A stretch of DNA of 42,655 nucleotides from NCBI GenBank assembly GCA_004214065.1, contig SGZM01000007.1, positions 1-42,655 on the forward strand, given 5' to 3'. Origin of the DNA: Gammaproteobacteria bacterium (GTDB lineage Bacteria > Pseudomonadota > Gammaproteobacteria > Magnimaribacterales > Magnimaribacteraceae). Position numbers and translations under genes: made by a program. Under the pieces are notes generated by a model, which was given only the letters and a program-made list of their open reading frames with translations, was not told the origin of the DNA and made no database searches. This document shows, piece after piece, positions 8,941-16,771 of the stretch. The first letter of the stretch is position 1, and each line of letters opens with the position of its first letter.

Positions 8941-10592
8941 AGTCTGTATACTCCATATCCAGGTGCACCTTCAATATTTCTTCCGTTAACCAAAGATAGA
9001 CACATTCCTAAGACAGTACGAGTATCTCTTGGGTCTATAATCCCGTCATCACTAATTGCACCGGTTGCTCTTAATGCCAAAGAACCTTCTTCTTGTGCTT
9101 TCTCGGCAAATGCAACCATTTTGGCATCTTCTTTTTCATCAAATTTTTCTCCCGTACGCGCAGCTCTAGCTCTGCGGACAATCGACATTACACCAGCAAT
9201 TTGTTGAGGCCCCATGACTGCAACTTTTGCTGTAGGCCATAAGAAAGTGAATTTGTTATCATAAGCTCTACCAGACATTGCGTAAGTTCCTGCTCCGTAG
9301 CTTGCCCCTAAAATAATAGTTAAATGAGGTACAGTCGAATTAGATACAGAATTTAAAAATTGAGCCCCTCTTTTAATTTGACCTGCCTGTTCATAATCTT
9401 TTCCCACAACAAAACCCGTAATATTGTGAAGGAAGATGATAGGTATATCTATCTGATTACATAATTGGACAAATTGGCCTCCTTTTGCAGCTGTGTCAGG
9501 AAAAATAGGTCCATTATTACCTAAGACGCCAACTGTATATCCGTGAATAGTTGCAAAACCACATATTAAAGTAGGACCAAATAAGGGTTTAAACTCTTCG
9601 AATCTAGACCCATCAGTGATACGTCCGATTACTTCTCTAACATCAAGAGGTCTTTTTAAATCTGGATCCACTAACCCTAAGAGATCTTCAGTTTCCAAAA
9701 TTGGATCATCAGATTTCATACTGGGTTCCTTACCTTCTTTTCTCCAATTTAAATGAGAGACTACTTCTCTTCCTATCCTTAGTGCATCCATTTCATCTTC
9801 AGCTAGATAATCAGCCAGTCCTGAAACTTCAGCATGCATTTGTCCTCCACCGAGAGTTTCATCATCAGATTCTTCTCCTGTAGCCATTTTTACTAACGGC
9901 GGACCACCAAGGAATACTTTAGATTGCTTTTTAATAAAAATATTATAATCAGACATACCAGGTTGATATGCCCCTCCAGCAGTAGAGGAACCAAAGACAA
10001 TAGAGATAGTAGGAATTCTTAATTTCGACAATTCCGTAACTTCGTAGAAAGTCCTTCCTGATTCTGCAAAGTGACCTGCGCCAAGTATAGTACCGGCTGC
10101 ACCTTTTTTACCTTTACCTCCACCCATTCTTAAATCACCACCAGCTGATTCAACAAACTGTACATAAGGAATTTTGTTAACTCTTGAGATTTCCATGGCT
10201 CTTGACCATTTTTTTCCTGAAAAAGCATGCATAGCACCTGCTAAGACAGTCGGATCATTGGCAAAGATGACTACTTCAGTGCCAGCAACTATTCCGATGC
10301 CCGCAACCGCACCCCCACCTACAGGATAATCTGAAGCATAAGCAGCTAACGAGCTTATTTCCAAGAAAGGTGTGTCGGGATCAAGAAAGTTTGCAATTCT
10401 ATCTCGAACAGACATTTTGCCTCTAGCAGCAAGCCTCTCGTGATGGTGCATTCCCCCTCCAAGTTCAACGTAGTCAAGTAAGTCTTCAATGCCATCGAGT
10501 TTTTCTAACATAGCATCTTTATATTGATTAAATTCTTCTGACTTATTATCAATTTTAGTTTCTATGGCCGGCGCTAATAACGTATTTTTCAT
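8937..10592 (-). CDS. Acyl-CoA carboxylase carboxyltransferase subunit (AtuC/MccB type)
   Basis: Beta subunit (551 residues) with two crotonase-like halves forming the carboxyltransferase site. Diagnostic blocks include GAGTILGAGH, GSSTAGGAYQPGMSDYN, LGGPPLVKMATGEESDDETLGG, FLHNITGFVVGKDYE and SYGAGTYAMSGRAYDNKF. Overall it resembles 3-methylcrotonyl-CoA and geranyl-CoA carboxylase beta subunits more than propionyl-CoA ones. The segment AYQPGMSDY differs from the AYVPAMSDE I recall for MccB, and the AtuA neighbour favours a geranyl-type or other branched substrate. First gene of the minus-strand operon (CT, BC/BCCP, AtuA-like, hydratase). No Shine-Dalgarno precedes the ATG; a TATACA hexamer lies 8 nt upstream. 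Confidence 0.92.
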   Translation of the reverse strand: MKNTLLAPAIETKIDNKSEEFNQYKDAMLEKLDGIEDLLDYVELGGGMHHHERLAARGKMSVRDRIANFLDPDTPFLEISSLAAYASDYPVGGGAVAGIGIVAGTEVVIFANDPTVLAGAMHAFSGKKWSRAMEISRVNKIPYVQFVESAGGDLRMGGGKGKKGAAGTILGAGHFAESGRTFYEVTELSKLRIPTISIVFGSSTAGGAYQPGMSDYNIFIKKQSKVFLGGPPLVKMATGEESDDETLGGGQMHAEVSGLADYLAEDEMDALRIGREVVSHLNWRKEGKEPSMKSDDPILETEDLLGLVDPDLKRPLDVREVIGRITDGSRFEEFKPLFGPTLICGFATIHGYTVGVLGNNGPIFPDTAAKGGQFVQLCNQIDIPIIFLHNITGFVVGKDYEQAGQIKRGAQFLNSVSNSTVPHLTIILGASYGAGTYAMSGRAYDNKFTFLWPTAKVAVMGPQQIAGVMSIVRRARAARTGEKFDEKEDAKMVAFAEKAQEEGSLALRATGAISDDGIIDPRDTRTVLGMCLSLVNGRNIEGAPGYGVYRL

Positions 10593-10600
10593 AAGTAAAT

Positions 10601-10608
10601 TGTATAAT
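10601..10608. promoter_or_regulatory. Overlapping -10-like hexamers upstream of the carboxylase operon
   Basis: The plus strand reads TATAAT at 10603-10608. The minus strand reads TATACA at 10606-10601, followed by 8 nt and the carboxyltransferase ATG at 10592. This is the same layout as in the xseA/EamA gap. The expected -35 position on the minus strand reads TGGGAG and does not match. The plus-strand copy could serve the 62-residue ORF or the monooxygenase gene. Confidence 0.35.
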
Positions 10609-10646
10609 GGTATGTATCTAATTCTCCCAAAATTAGTCTTTAGATA

Positions 10647-10667
10647 TTACCAACTGATAGTTAGTAA
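10647..10667. promoter_or_regulatory. 21-bp near-perfect palindrome, candidate operator
   Basis: The arms TTACCAACT and AGTTAGTAA flank a 3-base centre (GAT) and pair with one mismatch. The site lies in the 352-base region between the carboxylase operon and the monooxygenase gene, 55 bases upstream of the carboxyltransferase start and just ahead of the plus-strand ORFs. Its size and symmetry fit a dimeric helix-turn-helix regulator such as a TetR-family repressor. In Pseudomonas the atu operon is controlled by the TetR-type AtuR. No regulator gene is present in the window. No T-run follows, so it is not an intrinsic terminator. Confidence 0.4.
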
Positions 10668-10692
10668 CAAAAGGATATTTTTTTAATTACTT

Positions 10693-10881
10693 ATGCAAGC
10701 CAATCGTTTTCATTTAGGAAAAGTTATAGAAGAGATTAATCAAAATCTCATAGACTCTGATTTAATGAAAGAAGCAACATTAAAGTCTAATGGTATTGAC
10801 AGAATAGTCTTTGCCTATTATTTAATTTTAAGGTCTGAACAAATATCCTCAGATGAGGCATTACCTCTTAGAAAATTTTAA
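10693..10881 (+). CDS. Small hypothetical protein (62 residues)
   Basis: I do not recognise this ORF. It is soluble, has no signal peptide, and is mostly helical by composition. It occupies most of the otherwise empty region between the divergent carboxylase operon and the monooxygenase gene, ending 63 bases before the latter. Against it: there is no Shine-Dalgarno at the right distance (AAAGGA is about 18 bases upstream) and no recognised family. For it: codon composition resembles the neighbours, and its length fills the gap. Sequence 10593-10692 upstream holds only the palindrome and -10-like hexamers. Confidence 0.4.
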   Translation: MQANRFHLGKVIEEINQNLIDSDLMKEATLKSNGIDRIVFAYYLILRSEQISSDEALPLRKF

Positions 10882-10944
10882 CTTCGTATTAAAAATATTT
10901 AAAAGTTTATATATACTCTTTCTAAAGATTGGAGAAGGTTTGCT

Positions 10945-12549
10945 ATGACTCAAGAGAATCAAACTAAAGAATTTGATGTTTTAATTGTAGGTGCAGGTTT
11001 TGCTGGGATTTATCAGCTTCTAAAACTTAGAAAATTAGGGTTATCTGCAGTCATTCTAGAAAAGGCTGACCAAATAGGAGGTACTTGGCACTGGAACAGG
11101 TATCCAGGAGCAAGATGTGATATCCCCTCATTAGAATATTCTTATCAGTTTGATGAAGATTTACAACAAGAATGGAATTGGTCAGAAAAATATTCTGCTC
11201 AACCAGAGATTCTTGATTATATTAATCATGTAGCTGATAGATTCGAGCTTAGGGATGGTATTCAGTTTGAAGAAGAGGTTCTAAGTGCAAACTTCAATGA
11301 ATCAACTTCAAAATGGCATATAACTTCTTCAAAAGGCCAATACGAAACTAGATTTTGTATCTTCGCAACTGGGTGTTTATCTATTCCAAATAAACCTGAC
11401 TTTCAAGGATTAGAGAATTTCAAGGGTCAATTACTTCAAACCTCCTCATGGCCTCAAGAGGAACAAGATTTTACTGGGAAGAGGGTGGCGATTATTGGTA
11501 CTGGATCTTCTGCCATCCAATCAATTCCCTTGATAGCAGAACAAGCCGAAGTACTTTATGTTTTTCAAAGAACACCAAATTACTCCATACCCTCCAATAA
11601 TGGTCCAATGGATAAGAGTGTTGAGAAGGATGTTAAATCAAGATATTCGCAATTTAGAAAAGACAATTATTTAAATGGGTTTGGTATAGCAGCCATTTCT
11701 GATGAGTCTCTTATATCTGAATCAGATATAAATGAAGTAAACCAGCAATTAGAAGAAAATTGGCAAAGTGCTGGTTTAGGATTTTTTGGAGGATATGCTG
11801 ATATCCCAATAGACAAAGAAGCAAACGATGTAGCGGCAAATTTTGTTCGCAATAAAATAAAAGATCTTGTAAAAGATCCTGAAACAGCCTCTCTATTAAC
11901 TCCTGATTATCATATTGGTGGTAAGAGATTGTGTGTAGATACCGGATACTTTGAAACATTCAATAGAGAAAATGTTCATCTTATTAACTTGAAGATGAAT
12001 CCAATAAAAGAAGTCTCGGCTACAAAGATTAAATCTGACAAAGCTTATGAAATAGATACACTTATTTTAGCTACCGGTTTTGATGCTATGACTGGTGCTC
12101 TAACAAATATAGATATCTCTGGCCGAAATAATGTAAAGCTTAACGAGCAGTGGGAAAAGGGAGCTAAATCTTACCTGGGACTTGGTATATCTAACTTTCC
12201 AAACCTATTTACAGTAACAGGACCAGGCAGCCCATCTGTACTTTCAAATATGATGCCTTCGATTGAGCAACATGTTAATTGGATCACAGACTGTATTGAT
12301 TGGATGGTTCAGAATGATAAGAGTGTTATCGAATCTTCCGAAACAGCTGAAGAAGATTGGATGAAACTAGTCAATGAAATAGCTGATATGACAATATTTA
12401 CCGATACCAAGTCGTGGTACAACGGGTCAAATATTGACTCGAAGGCAAAAGCGTTCTTACCTTTTATCGGCGTGCCAGTTTATACCGAGATGTTAGAAGA
12501 GGTAGTTTCAGAAAACTACAAAGGCTTCATATTTGATAATGTAAATTAA
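10945..12549 (+). CDS. Flavin-containing monooxygenase, Baeyer-Villiger-like, with altered fingerprint
   Basis: FAD- and NADPH-dependent monooxygenase of 534 residues, related to cyclohexanone-type Baeyer-Villiger enzymes. The FAD-binding GAGFAG is at 16-21, GTWHWNRYPGARCD is the typical family block around residues 46-59, and the NADPH-binding GTGSSA is at 185-190. The GGKRLCVDTGYFETFNR block contains the Arg that corresponds to the catalytic Arg of phenylacetone monooxygenase. The fingerprint FxGxxxHxxxW(P/D) reads F159-K-G-QLL-Q165-TSS-W169-P, so the signature His is Gln. Activity or reaction type may be changed. A strong Shine-Dalgarno (GGAGAAGG, 10931-10938) is 6 bases before the ATG. 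Ends 2 bases from a convergent gene. Confidence 0.87.
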   Translation: MTQENQTKEFDVLIVGAGFAGIYQLLKLRKLGLSAVILEKADQIGGTWHWNRYPGARCDIPSLEYSYQFDEDLQQEWNWSEKYSAQPEILDYINHVADRFELRDGIQFEEEVLSANFNESTSKWHITSSKGQYETRFCIFATGCLSIPNKPDFQGLENFKGQLLQTSSWPQEEQDFTGKRVAIIGTGSSAIQSIPLIAEQAEVLYVFQRTPNYSIPSNNGPMDKSVEKDVKSRYSQFRKDNYLNGFGIAAISDESLISESDINEVNQQLEENWQSAGLGFFGGYADIPIDKEANDVAANFVRNKIKDLVKDPETASLLTPDYHIGGKRLCVDTGYFETFNRENVHLINLKMNPIKEVSATKIKSDKAYEIDTLILATGFDAMTGALTNIDISGRNNVKLNEQWEKGAKSYLGLGISNFPNLFTVTGPGSPSVLSNMMPSIEQHVNWITDCIDWMVQNDKSVIESSETAEEDWMKLVNEIADMTIFTDTKSWYNGSNIDSKAKAFLPFIGVPVYTEMLEEVVSENYKGFIFDNVN

Positions 12550-12551
12550 CT

Positions 12552-12740
12552 TTAAGCAAAAATAGCAGTATTCAATAGCATTGCTGCGCCCATGAATATC
12601 AGGCAACCTGCTTGAACTACAGTAGGTATAACAACAAACATCACAAGCGGATTGAAATTCATTTTATTCATGTAATCTTCATCTCTCCATTCTTGAAATG
12701 TATTCTCATCTGCTTGATCTTTAACGACTTGTAATCTCAT
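12552..12740 (-). CDS. Small membrane protein downstream of pseudoazurin
   Basis: A 62-residue protein with a charged soluble N-terminal half (rich in D, E, K, R, up to about residue 27) and a hydrophobic C-terminal half (about 31-61) that forms one long or two short membrane segments. I know no family for it. It begins 6 bases after the pseudoazurin stop on the same strand, so co-transcription is nearly certain. It may be a membrane-bound partner of the copper protein or an accessory subunit, but nothing in the sequence (no Cys or His cluster) shows a cofactor site. Confidence 0.65.
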   Translation of the reverse strand: MRLQVVKDQADENTFQEWRDEDYMNKMNFNPLVMFVVIPTVVQAGCLIFMGAAMLLNTAIFA

Positions 12741-12746
12741 AATTAT

Positions 12747-13184
12747 TTATATTGTAGAAAGATAGTTATCTAACCTTTCTTGATTCATTAAAAATGTCTT
12801 TTTATATGACTCTGCTCTTTGCTTCACTTGTGTAAGATTAGAGCTCGACTCAACTTTGATCACACCCACCATTGCCATCATGTTATGCGGGGTGCATTGA
12901 TATACGTATACTCCTTCCTTTGTCAGAGTCACCTCAATGTCTTGACTTAGTGCACCAACCCACGGGTCAGCGCCTTCTGGAATCATGCCCTCAACTGAGG
13001 AAGAGTTATGAGAAACATCTGTGGCAACAAATTTTACTGTGTCACCTTTCTTGATAGAAAGCACGGCTGGTTCAAATACCATCATGCCTTCTTTTCCGGC
13101 ATTAAGCATTTTTACTACATGCTCCTCAGCTAGGGTAGAAAGGGTAAAAAAAGTAAATAAAAGGGTATATGCAAGTTTTTTCAT
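12747..13184 (-). CDS. Pseudoazurin (type 1 copper protein)
   Basis: Periplasmic blue-copper electron carrier. A signal peptide (residues 1-19) precedes a cupredoxin fold. The copper ligands are His59, Cys97, His100 and Met105. The spacings (His-38-Cys-3-His-5-Met) equal those of characterised pseudoazurins (His40, Cys78, His81, Met86), so the site is complete. The C-terminal extension of about 35 residues forms charged helices, as in pseudoazurins. The reading frame stays open to a GTG at 13199, but that reading would include the -10 sequence; the ATG at 13184 gives the signal peptide. Known pseudoazurins donate electrons to nitrite or nitrous oxide reductases and oxidases; none is in the window, so the partner is open. 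Confidence 0.9.
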   Translation of the reverse strand: MKKLAYTLLFTFFTLSTLAEEHVVKMLNAGKEGMMVFEPAVLSIKKGDTVKFVATDVSHNSSSVEGMIPEGADPWVGALSQDIEVTLTKEGVYVYQCTPHNMMAMVGVIKVESSSNLTQVKQRAESYKKTFLMNQERLDNYLSTI

Positions 13185-13190
13185 GCTTGC

Positions 13191-13196
13191 ATTATA
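13191..13196 (-). promoter_or_regulatory. -10 element of pseudoazurin, leaderless spacing
   Basis: A perfect TATAAT on the minus strand (13196-13191) is followed by GCAAGC and the ATG at 13184. The predicted transcription start then falls on or next to the A of the start codon. There is no Shine-Dalgarno sequence. No -35 match was seen at 13214-13219. Confidence 0.5.
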
Positions 13197-13227
13197 CACG
13201 AAACTTATTTAAAGATATAAATATTAT

Positions 13228-14397
13228 TTATATTATATCGAAAGTTAACCCTGCCTTATCGACAAGTCTAGTAATTAGCTTTTCACCCATTGCTGGTGCA
13301 GGCGTATAGATTCCACCAGCTAATTCCGAACAATCTTGAACTAAACAAATTGCACTTTCTGCTATCATTTTAGAGGTTGATCCATAACCGGGATCCATAT
13401 CTCCAGTAACTCTTGCTTCTATTGTTTCTTCATCAGAATCGGCCAAGAATAAAACATCATAATTTCCTTGCTCTCTAGACTCTTTAGATGGACCTTCACC
13501 AGGCTGCGGAACATTATCGCCACCCATCGGATTTGCGGAGGTCATAGCTTCTGCAATTTTTTTCCCTTCTTCGCCTTCACCCGCAATCATCATTTCGTCG
13601 TAACAGAAATCTTCACCATATTGATGACCTAGCAGAGCATTAGATCTATGAATGTTTTTAGTATTTATTGGAGCCATTACAAATGGAGCAACCCACATAT
13701 TGAGTTTTTCGTCTAATAAGATTTTTGAGTCATCTAACTGAGTTGGCCCTGCAAAGCCTTCTGTTAAAGAAAACGGATTTGCAAGAACCTGTATAAGTTC
13801 TGGTTTTTCTTTAAGGGTAGCCATAGTTGCTCCAAGAGAGGCTATAGTGCCTCCAGAAAATTCACCATTCATAGCTTTAACTCTTCCACGCACATGCTGT
13901 GCTGCCTTTCCAAATTTTTTGATTGCCGCTTGTTGGACGAAATACACTCCAAGATCAAAAGGTATACTGTCAAAACCGCAAGAAAAAACTATTCTAGCTC
14001 CTGAGCTCTCAGCAGTTTCTTTGTGAGCATTTATCATTTCGTACATCCAACCAGGCTCGCCCGTTAGATCAACATAATCGGTTCCGTTGTTAGCACAGGA
14101 CTTAACTAGATTTGAACCATATAATTGATAAGGCCCTACTGTTGTTAATATACATTTTGCCGAACCAGTCATTGAATCTAAAGACTCTTCATCAGTGCTG
14201 TCTACTTCAATAATAGATATATTTTCATTAAGACCTAGCTCATCTCTTACCGAAGAAAGCTTTTGTTTATTTCTACCAGCGATAGCCCAATTAATAGAAT
14301 CATTTCCTCCATATTCTTTATGCATATATTCCACAACTAGCTTTCCTGTATACCCACTTGCTCCAAATATGACTATATCGAATTCTCTTTCTGACAT
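13228..14397 (-). CDS. Saccharopine dehydrogenase-like NAD(P)-binding oxidoreductase
   Basis: A 389-residue protein with an N-terminal Rossmann fold (FGASGYTGKLV, residues ~10-20) of the saccharopine dehydrogenase-like family. Close relatives are annotated as trans-acting enoyl reductases or putative saccharopine dehydrogenases. True lysine-pathway function is unlikely, since no other lysine gene is near. The block VDLTGEPGWMYEMI and the Cys-containing FSCGFDSIPFDLG are typical of this subfamily, which has few characterised members; mycobacterial ones reduce enoyl bonds in lipid synthesis. AAGGAG precedes the ATG by 5 bases. It is a single gene on the minus strand, divergent from glyoxalase I. 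Confidence 0.8.
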   Translation of the reverse strand: MSEREFDIVIFGASGYTGKLVVEYMHKEYGGNDSINWAIAGRNKQKLSSVRDELGLNENISIIEVDSTDEESLDSMTGSAKCILTTVGPYQLYGSNLVKSCANNGTDYVDLTGEPGWMYEMINAHKETAESSGARIVFSCGFDSIPFDLGVYFVQQAAIKKFGKAAQHVRGRVKAMNGEFSGGTIASLGATMATLKEKPELIQVLANPFSLTEGFAGPTQLDDSKILLDEKLNMWVAPFVMAPINTKNIHRSNALLGHQYGEDFCYDEMMIAGEGEEGKKIAEAMTSANPMGGDNVPQPGEGPSKESREQGNYDVLFLADSDEETIEARVTGDMDPGYGSTSKMIAESAICLVQDCSELAGGIYTPAPAMGEKLITRLVDKAGLTFDII

Positions 14398-14489
14398 TTT
14401 TTCTCCTTGATAATATGAATATGTCTATTTTACATGACATAATCTATGCACAACTATTACGTTTAGTATTAATAACCAACTAACTAGAT

Positions 14490-14912
14490 ATGAAATATTT
14501 ACATACCATGTTAAGAATCAGCGATAAAGAATCTTCTTTGAATTTTTTTGTAAATGCCCTCGGTTTAAAAGAAGTAAGGACTATTGATGTTGAAGAAGGA
14601 AGATTTAGTCTAATTTTTCTTGCAGCAGAGGGAAATGAAGAATCTCAAATTGAACTAACCCATAATTGGGATGGTGATGATTTAGGCAATGGCTCAAGAA
14701 ATTTTGGTCATTTAGCTTATGAGGTAGAAAATATCTATGAGGTATGCAAAAAACTTCAAGACAAAGGTATAACTATTAACCGACCACCCAGAGACGGAAG
14801 GATGGCGTTTGTAAAATCGCCTGATAATATCTCAATAGAAATTTTACAAAAAGGAGAAGCTTTAGAACCTACGGAACCATGGTTGTCGATGGAAAATAAT
14901 GGTTCTTGGTAA
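14490..14912 (+). CDS. gloA: Lactoylglutathione lyase (glyoxalase I)
   Basis: VOC-fold metalloenzyme that converts the methylglyoxal-glutathione hemithioacetal to S-lactoylglutathione. The N-terminus KYLHTMLRI is nearly that of E. coli GloA. The metal ligands His5, Glu55, His74 and Glu117 line up with E. coli His5, Glu56, His74 and Glu122. The lack of the long insertions of the zinc (eukaryotic-type) enzymes suggests the nickel/cobalt class. The length of 140 residues is usual for this type. It is followed after 64 bases by the six-gene secreted/redox cluster on the same strand but is probably unrelated to it. Confidence 0.88.
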   Translation: MKYLHTMLRISDKESSLNFFVNALGLKEVRTIDVEEGRFSLIFLAAEGNEESQIELTHNWDGDDLGNGSRNFGHLAYEVENIYEVCKKLQDKGITINRPPRDGRMAFVKSPDNISIEILQKGEALEPTEPWLSMENNGSW

Positions 14913-14976
14913 TTAGATGAAAAACATAGTTCTTATTTTTAATGCAAAATTTATTACATAAATTAATATCAAAATA

Positions 14977-15807
14977 ATGTTCAAAATTATTCAAATTTTA
15001 AAGGCCTATATTCTTCTATTTTGCTTAAGCATTCTTACCCTTTTTATTAATGCTGAAATTCCTCTAGGACCAGAAGGTAAACCAGATCTAAATGGTGTTT
15101 GGCAAGTAATGAATAGAGCAAATTATAATTTAGAAGCCCATTCAGCCTCTGCGTCGTTACAGCTCGTTGAAGGTCCTGTAGTTCCACTTCCACATCCTGA
15201 TATCTTGTCTCTGGGCTCTGTAGGATCAGTACCTGCAGGTTTAAGTGTAGTTGAAGGGGGACTGATTCCTTATAAAAAGGACGCATTGAGATTAAGAAAT
15301 GAAAATAAAAAAGACTGGTTAAATAGAGACCCAGAAATAAAGTGCTATCTACCTGGTGTTCCAAGAGCAACTTACATGCCTTACGCATTTCAAATTTTTC
15401 ATAGTTCTAAGGCAATGTTTTTTGCTTATGAATACGCTGGTGCAACACGGAATATATTCTTAGAAGATCCTGGGCCTGCTCCTGTTGATTCTTGGATGGG
15501 CCAATCTTGGGGCTTTTGGGAAGGAAATACATTTATAGTAAAGGCTTCAGGTTTTAACGGCCAAACTTGGTTAGACAGATCTGGTAACCATCACTCCGAA
15601 AAATTAAGAGTTACTGAAAAGTACACTTTATTAAACCCTCATCTGATGGATTATGAAGCTTTAATAGAAGATGAAGATACTTATACCAGACCTTGGAAAA
15701 TTAAAATGAAGCTGTATAAAAAAATTGGTGACGATGCGCAATTACAACAGTTTAAATGTGTAGAGTTTGTAGAAGAGTTAATTTATGGTGAGTGGCGTGC
15801 AAAATAG
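14977..15807 (+). CDS. Secreted protein of unknown function (paralogue A of the DLxGVW pair)
   Basis: A 276-residue exported protein (hydrophobic signal segment about residues 5-26, likely cleaved near NAEIP). The mature N-terminus has GKPDLNGVWQV. The C-terminal half has the block WMGQSWGFWEGNTFIVKAS, a His pair (NHHSEKLRVTEKYT) and YTRPW. I recognise this as a family of uncharacterised secreted proteins often found together with DUF6152 proteins, but I know no function. It shares its order of motifs with the next gene, so the two are paralogues. First gene of the cluster 14977-18691; the next gene starts 23 bases before its stop. Confidence 0.78.
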   Translation: MFKIIQILKAYILLFCLSILTLFINAEIPLGPEGKPDLNGVWQVMNRANYNLEAHSASASLQLVEGPVVPLPHPDILSLGSVGSVPAGLSVVEGGLIPYKKDALRLRNENKKDWLNRDPEIKCYLPGVPRATYMPYAFQIFHSSKAMFFAYEYAGATRNIFLEDPGPAPVDSWMGQSWGFWEGNTFIVKASGFNGQTWLDRSGNHHSEKLRVTEKYTLLNPHLMDYEALIEDEDTYTRPWKIKMKLYKKIGDDAQLQQFKCVEFVEELIYGEWRAK

Positions 15808-16771
15808 TTTATTAATAATATTTTTTTTATGTATTAGCGCTTTCATATATTCTGAGGATTATCAACCAGCGAAGACCTGGTTTGGAGATCCAGATTTACA
15901 GGGCGTCTGGACTAATGCCAGTTTAACTACCCTGGAAAGGCCTGATTACTTCGATTCTTTAGAAATTTCTGAAGAGCAAGTTATTGCTGCTAAAAATAAT
16001 TCTGAAAGATTCAATGAAGCGTTGGATAATCCTTATGAAACTGGAGAGACACCTGAATCTGGTGGGGATGTAGGAGGATATAATGTAGCTTGGATGGATC
16101 CAGGAAATGATTTCATTAAGTTAAATGGAAAATATCGTAGCTCAATAATAACCTATCCAGAAAATGGTAAGCTCCCAAGAAGACTTACTAGATGGGCTAT
16201 AGAAGGCCCTTCTATTTATAGAATGTTTACTAGGGCAGATCATCCAGAAGAACGAAGTCTGGGTGAGAGATGTATAGTTGGTTTTGGCTCAAGCGGTGGT
16301 CCTCCAATGTTGAATGTTCTTTACAATAATCATTATCAGATAGTTCAATCTCCAGGTTATGTCATGATCATGGTTGAAATGAATCATGATGCACGAATTA
16401 TTAGACTAAATTCGGACCATAATCCTGACAATATGAAGCCATGGCTAGGTGACTCCGTGGGCTGGTGGGAAGGTGAAACTCTAGTGGTAAAAACTATTAA
16501 TCATCACCCTCAACAAAAATTTAGAGCGGCTATTCGACATCAAATCCTTATGATGGAAGAGGCTGAGGTTACAGAAAGATTTACTAGAACAGGCACGAAT
16601 GAGATTCTTTATCAATTCGAAGTCAATGATAAAAAAGCTTACAGAGAGACATGGAAAGGTGAAATGCCACTGAGATCAACTAATAGTAAGATGTATGAAT
16701 ATGCTTGTCATGAAGGTAATTACGCTATGGCAAATATTCTCGCCGGAGCAAGAGCGGAGGAAAAACAATGA
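15785..16771 (+). CDS. Secreted protein of unknown function (paralogue B of the DLxGVW pair)
   Basis: A 328-residue exported protein with a signal segment at about residues 8-22. Mature landmarks parallel the preceding gene: GDPDLQGVWTN, RCIVGFGSSGGPP, HYQIVQSPGYVMIMVE, WLGDSVGWWEGETLVVKT, ERFTRTG and YRETWKGE, plus a C-terminal YACHEGNYAMANIL with a Cys-His pair that paralogue A lacks. The Trp/Gly-rich block suggests a beta-rich carbohydrate-, lipid- or cofactor-binding fold, but this is a guess. The start at 15785 overlaps the previous gene; a GTG at 15788 is also possible. The stop overlaps the DUF6152 start (ATGA, 16768-16771). Confidence 0.78.
   Translation: MVSGVQNSLLIIFFLCISAFIYSEDYQPAKTWFGDPDLQGVWTNASLTTLERPDYFDSLEISEEQVIAAKNNSERFNEALDNPYETGETPESGGDVGGYNVAWMDPGNDFIKLNGKYRSSIITYPENGKLPRRLTRWAIEGPSIYRMFTRADHPEERSLGERCIVGFGSSGGPPMLNVLYNNHYQIVQSPGYVMIMVEMNHDARIIRLNSDHNPDNMKPWLGDSVGWWEGETLVVKTINHHPQQKFRAAIRHQILMMEEAEVTERFTRTGTNEILYQFEVNDKKAYRETWKGEMPLRSTNSKMYEYACHEGNYAMANILAGARAEEKQ

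Noticed and set aside
13021..13212. Open frame on the plus strand opposite pseudoazurin
   Set aside because: Pseudoazurin on the other strand has all copper ligands and a signal peptide; the plus-strand frame is its shadow.
13228..14397. True saccharopine dehydrogenase of lysine metabolism
   Set aside because: The sequence fits the broader saccharopine-dehydrogenase-like oxidoreductases and no lysine gene is nearby.
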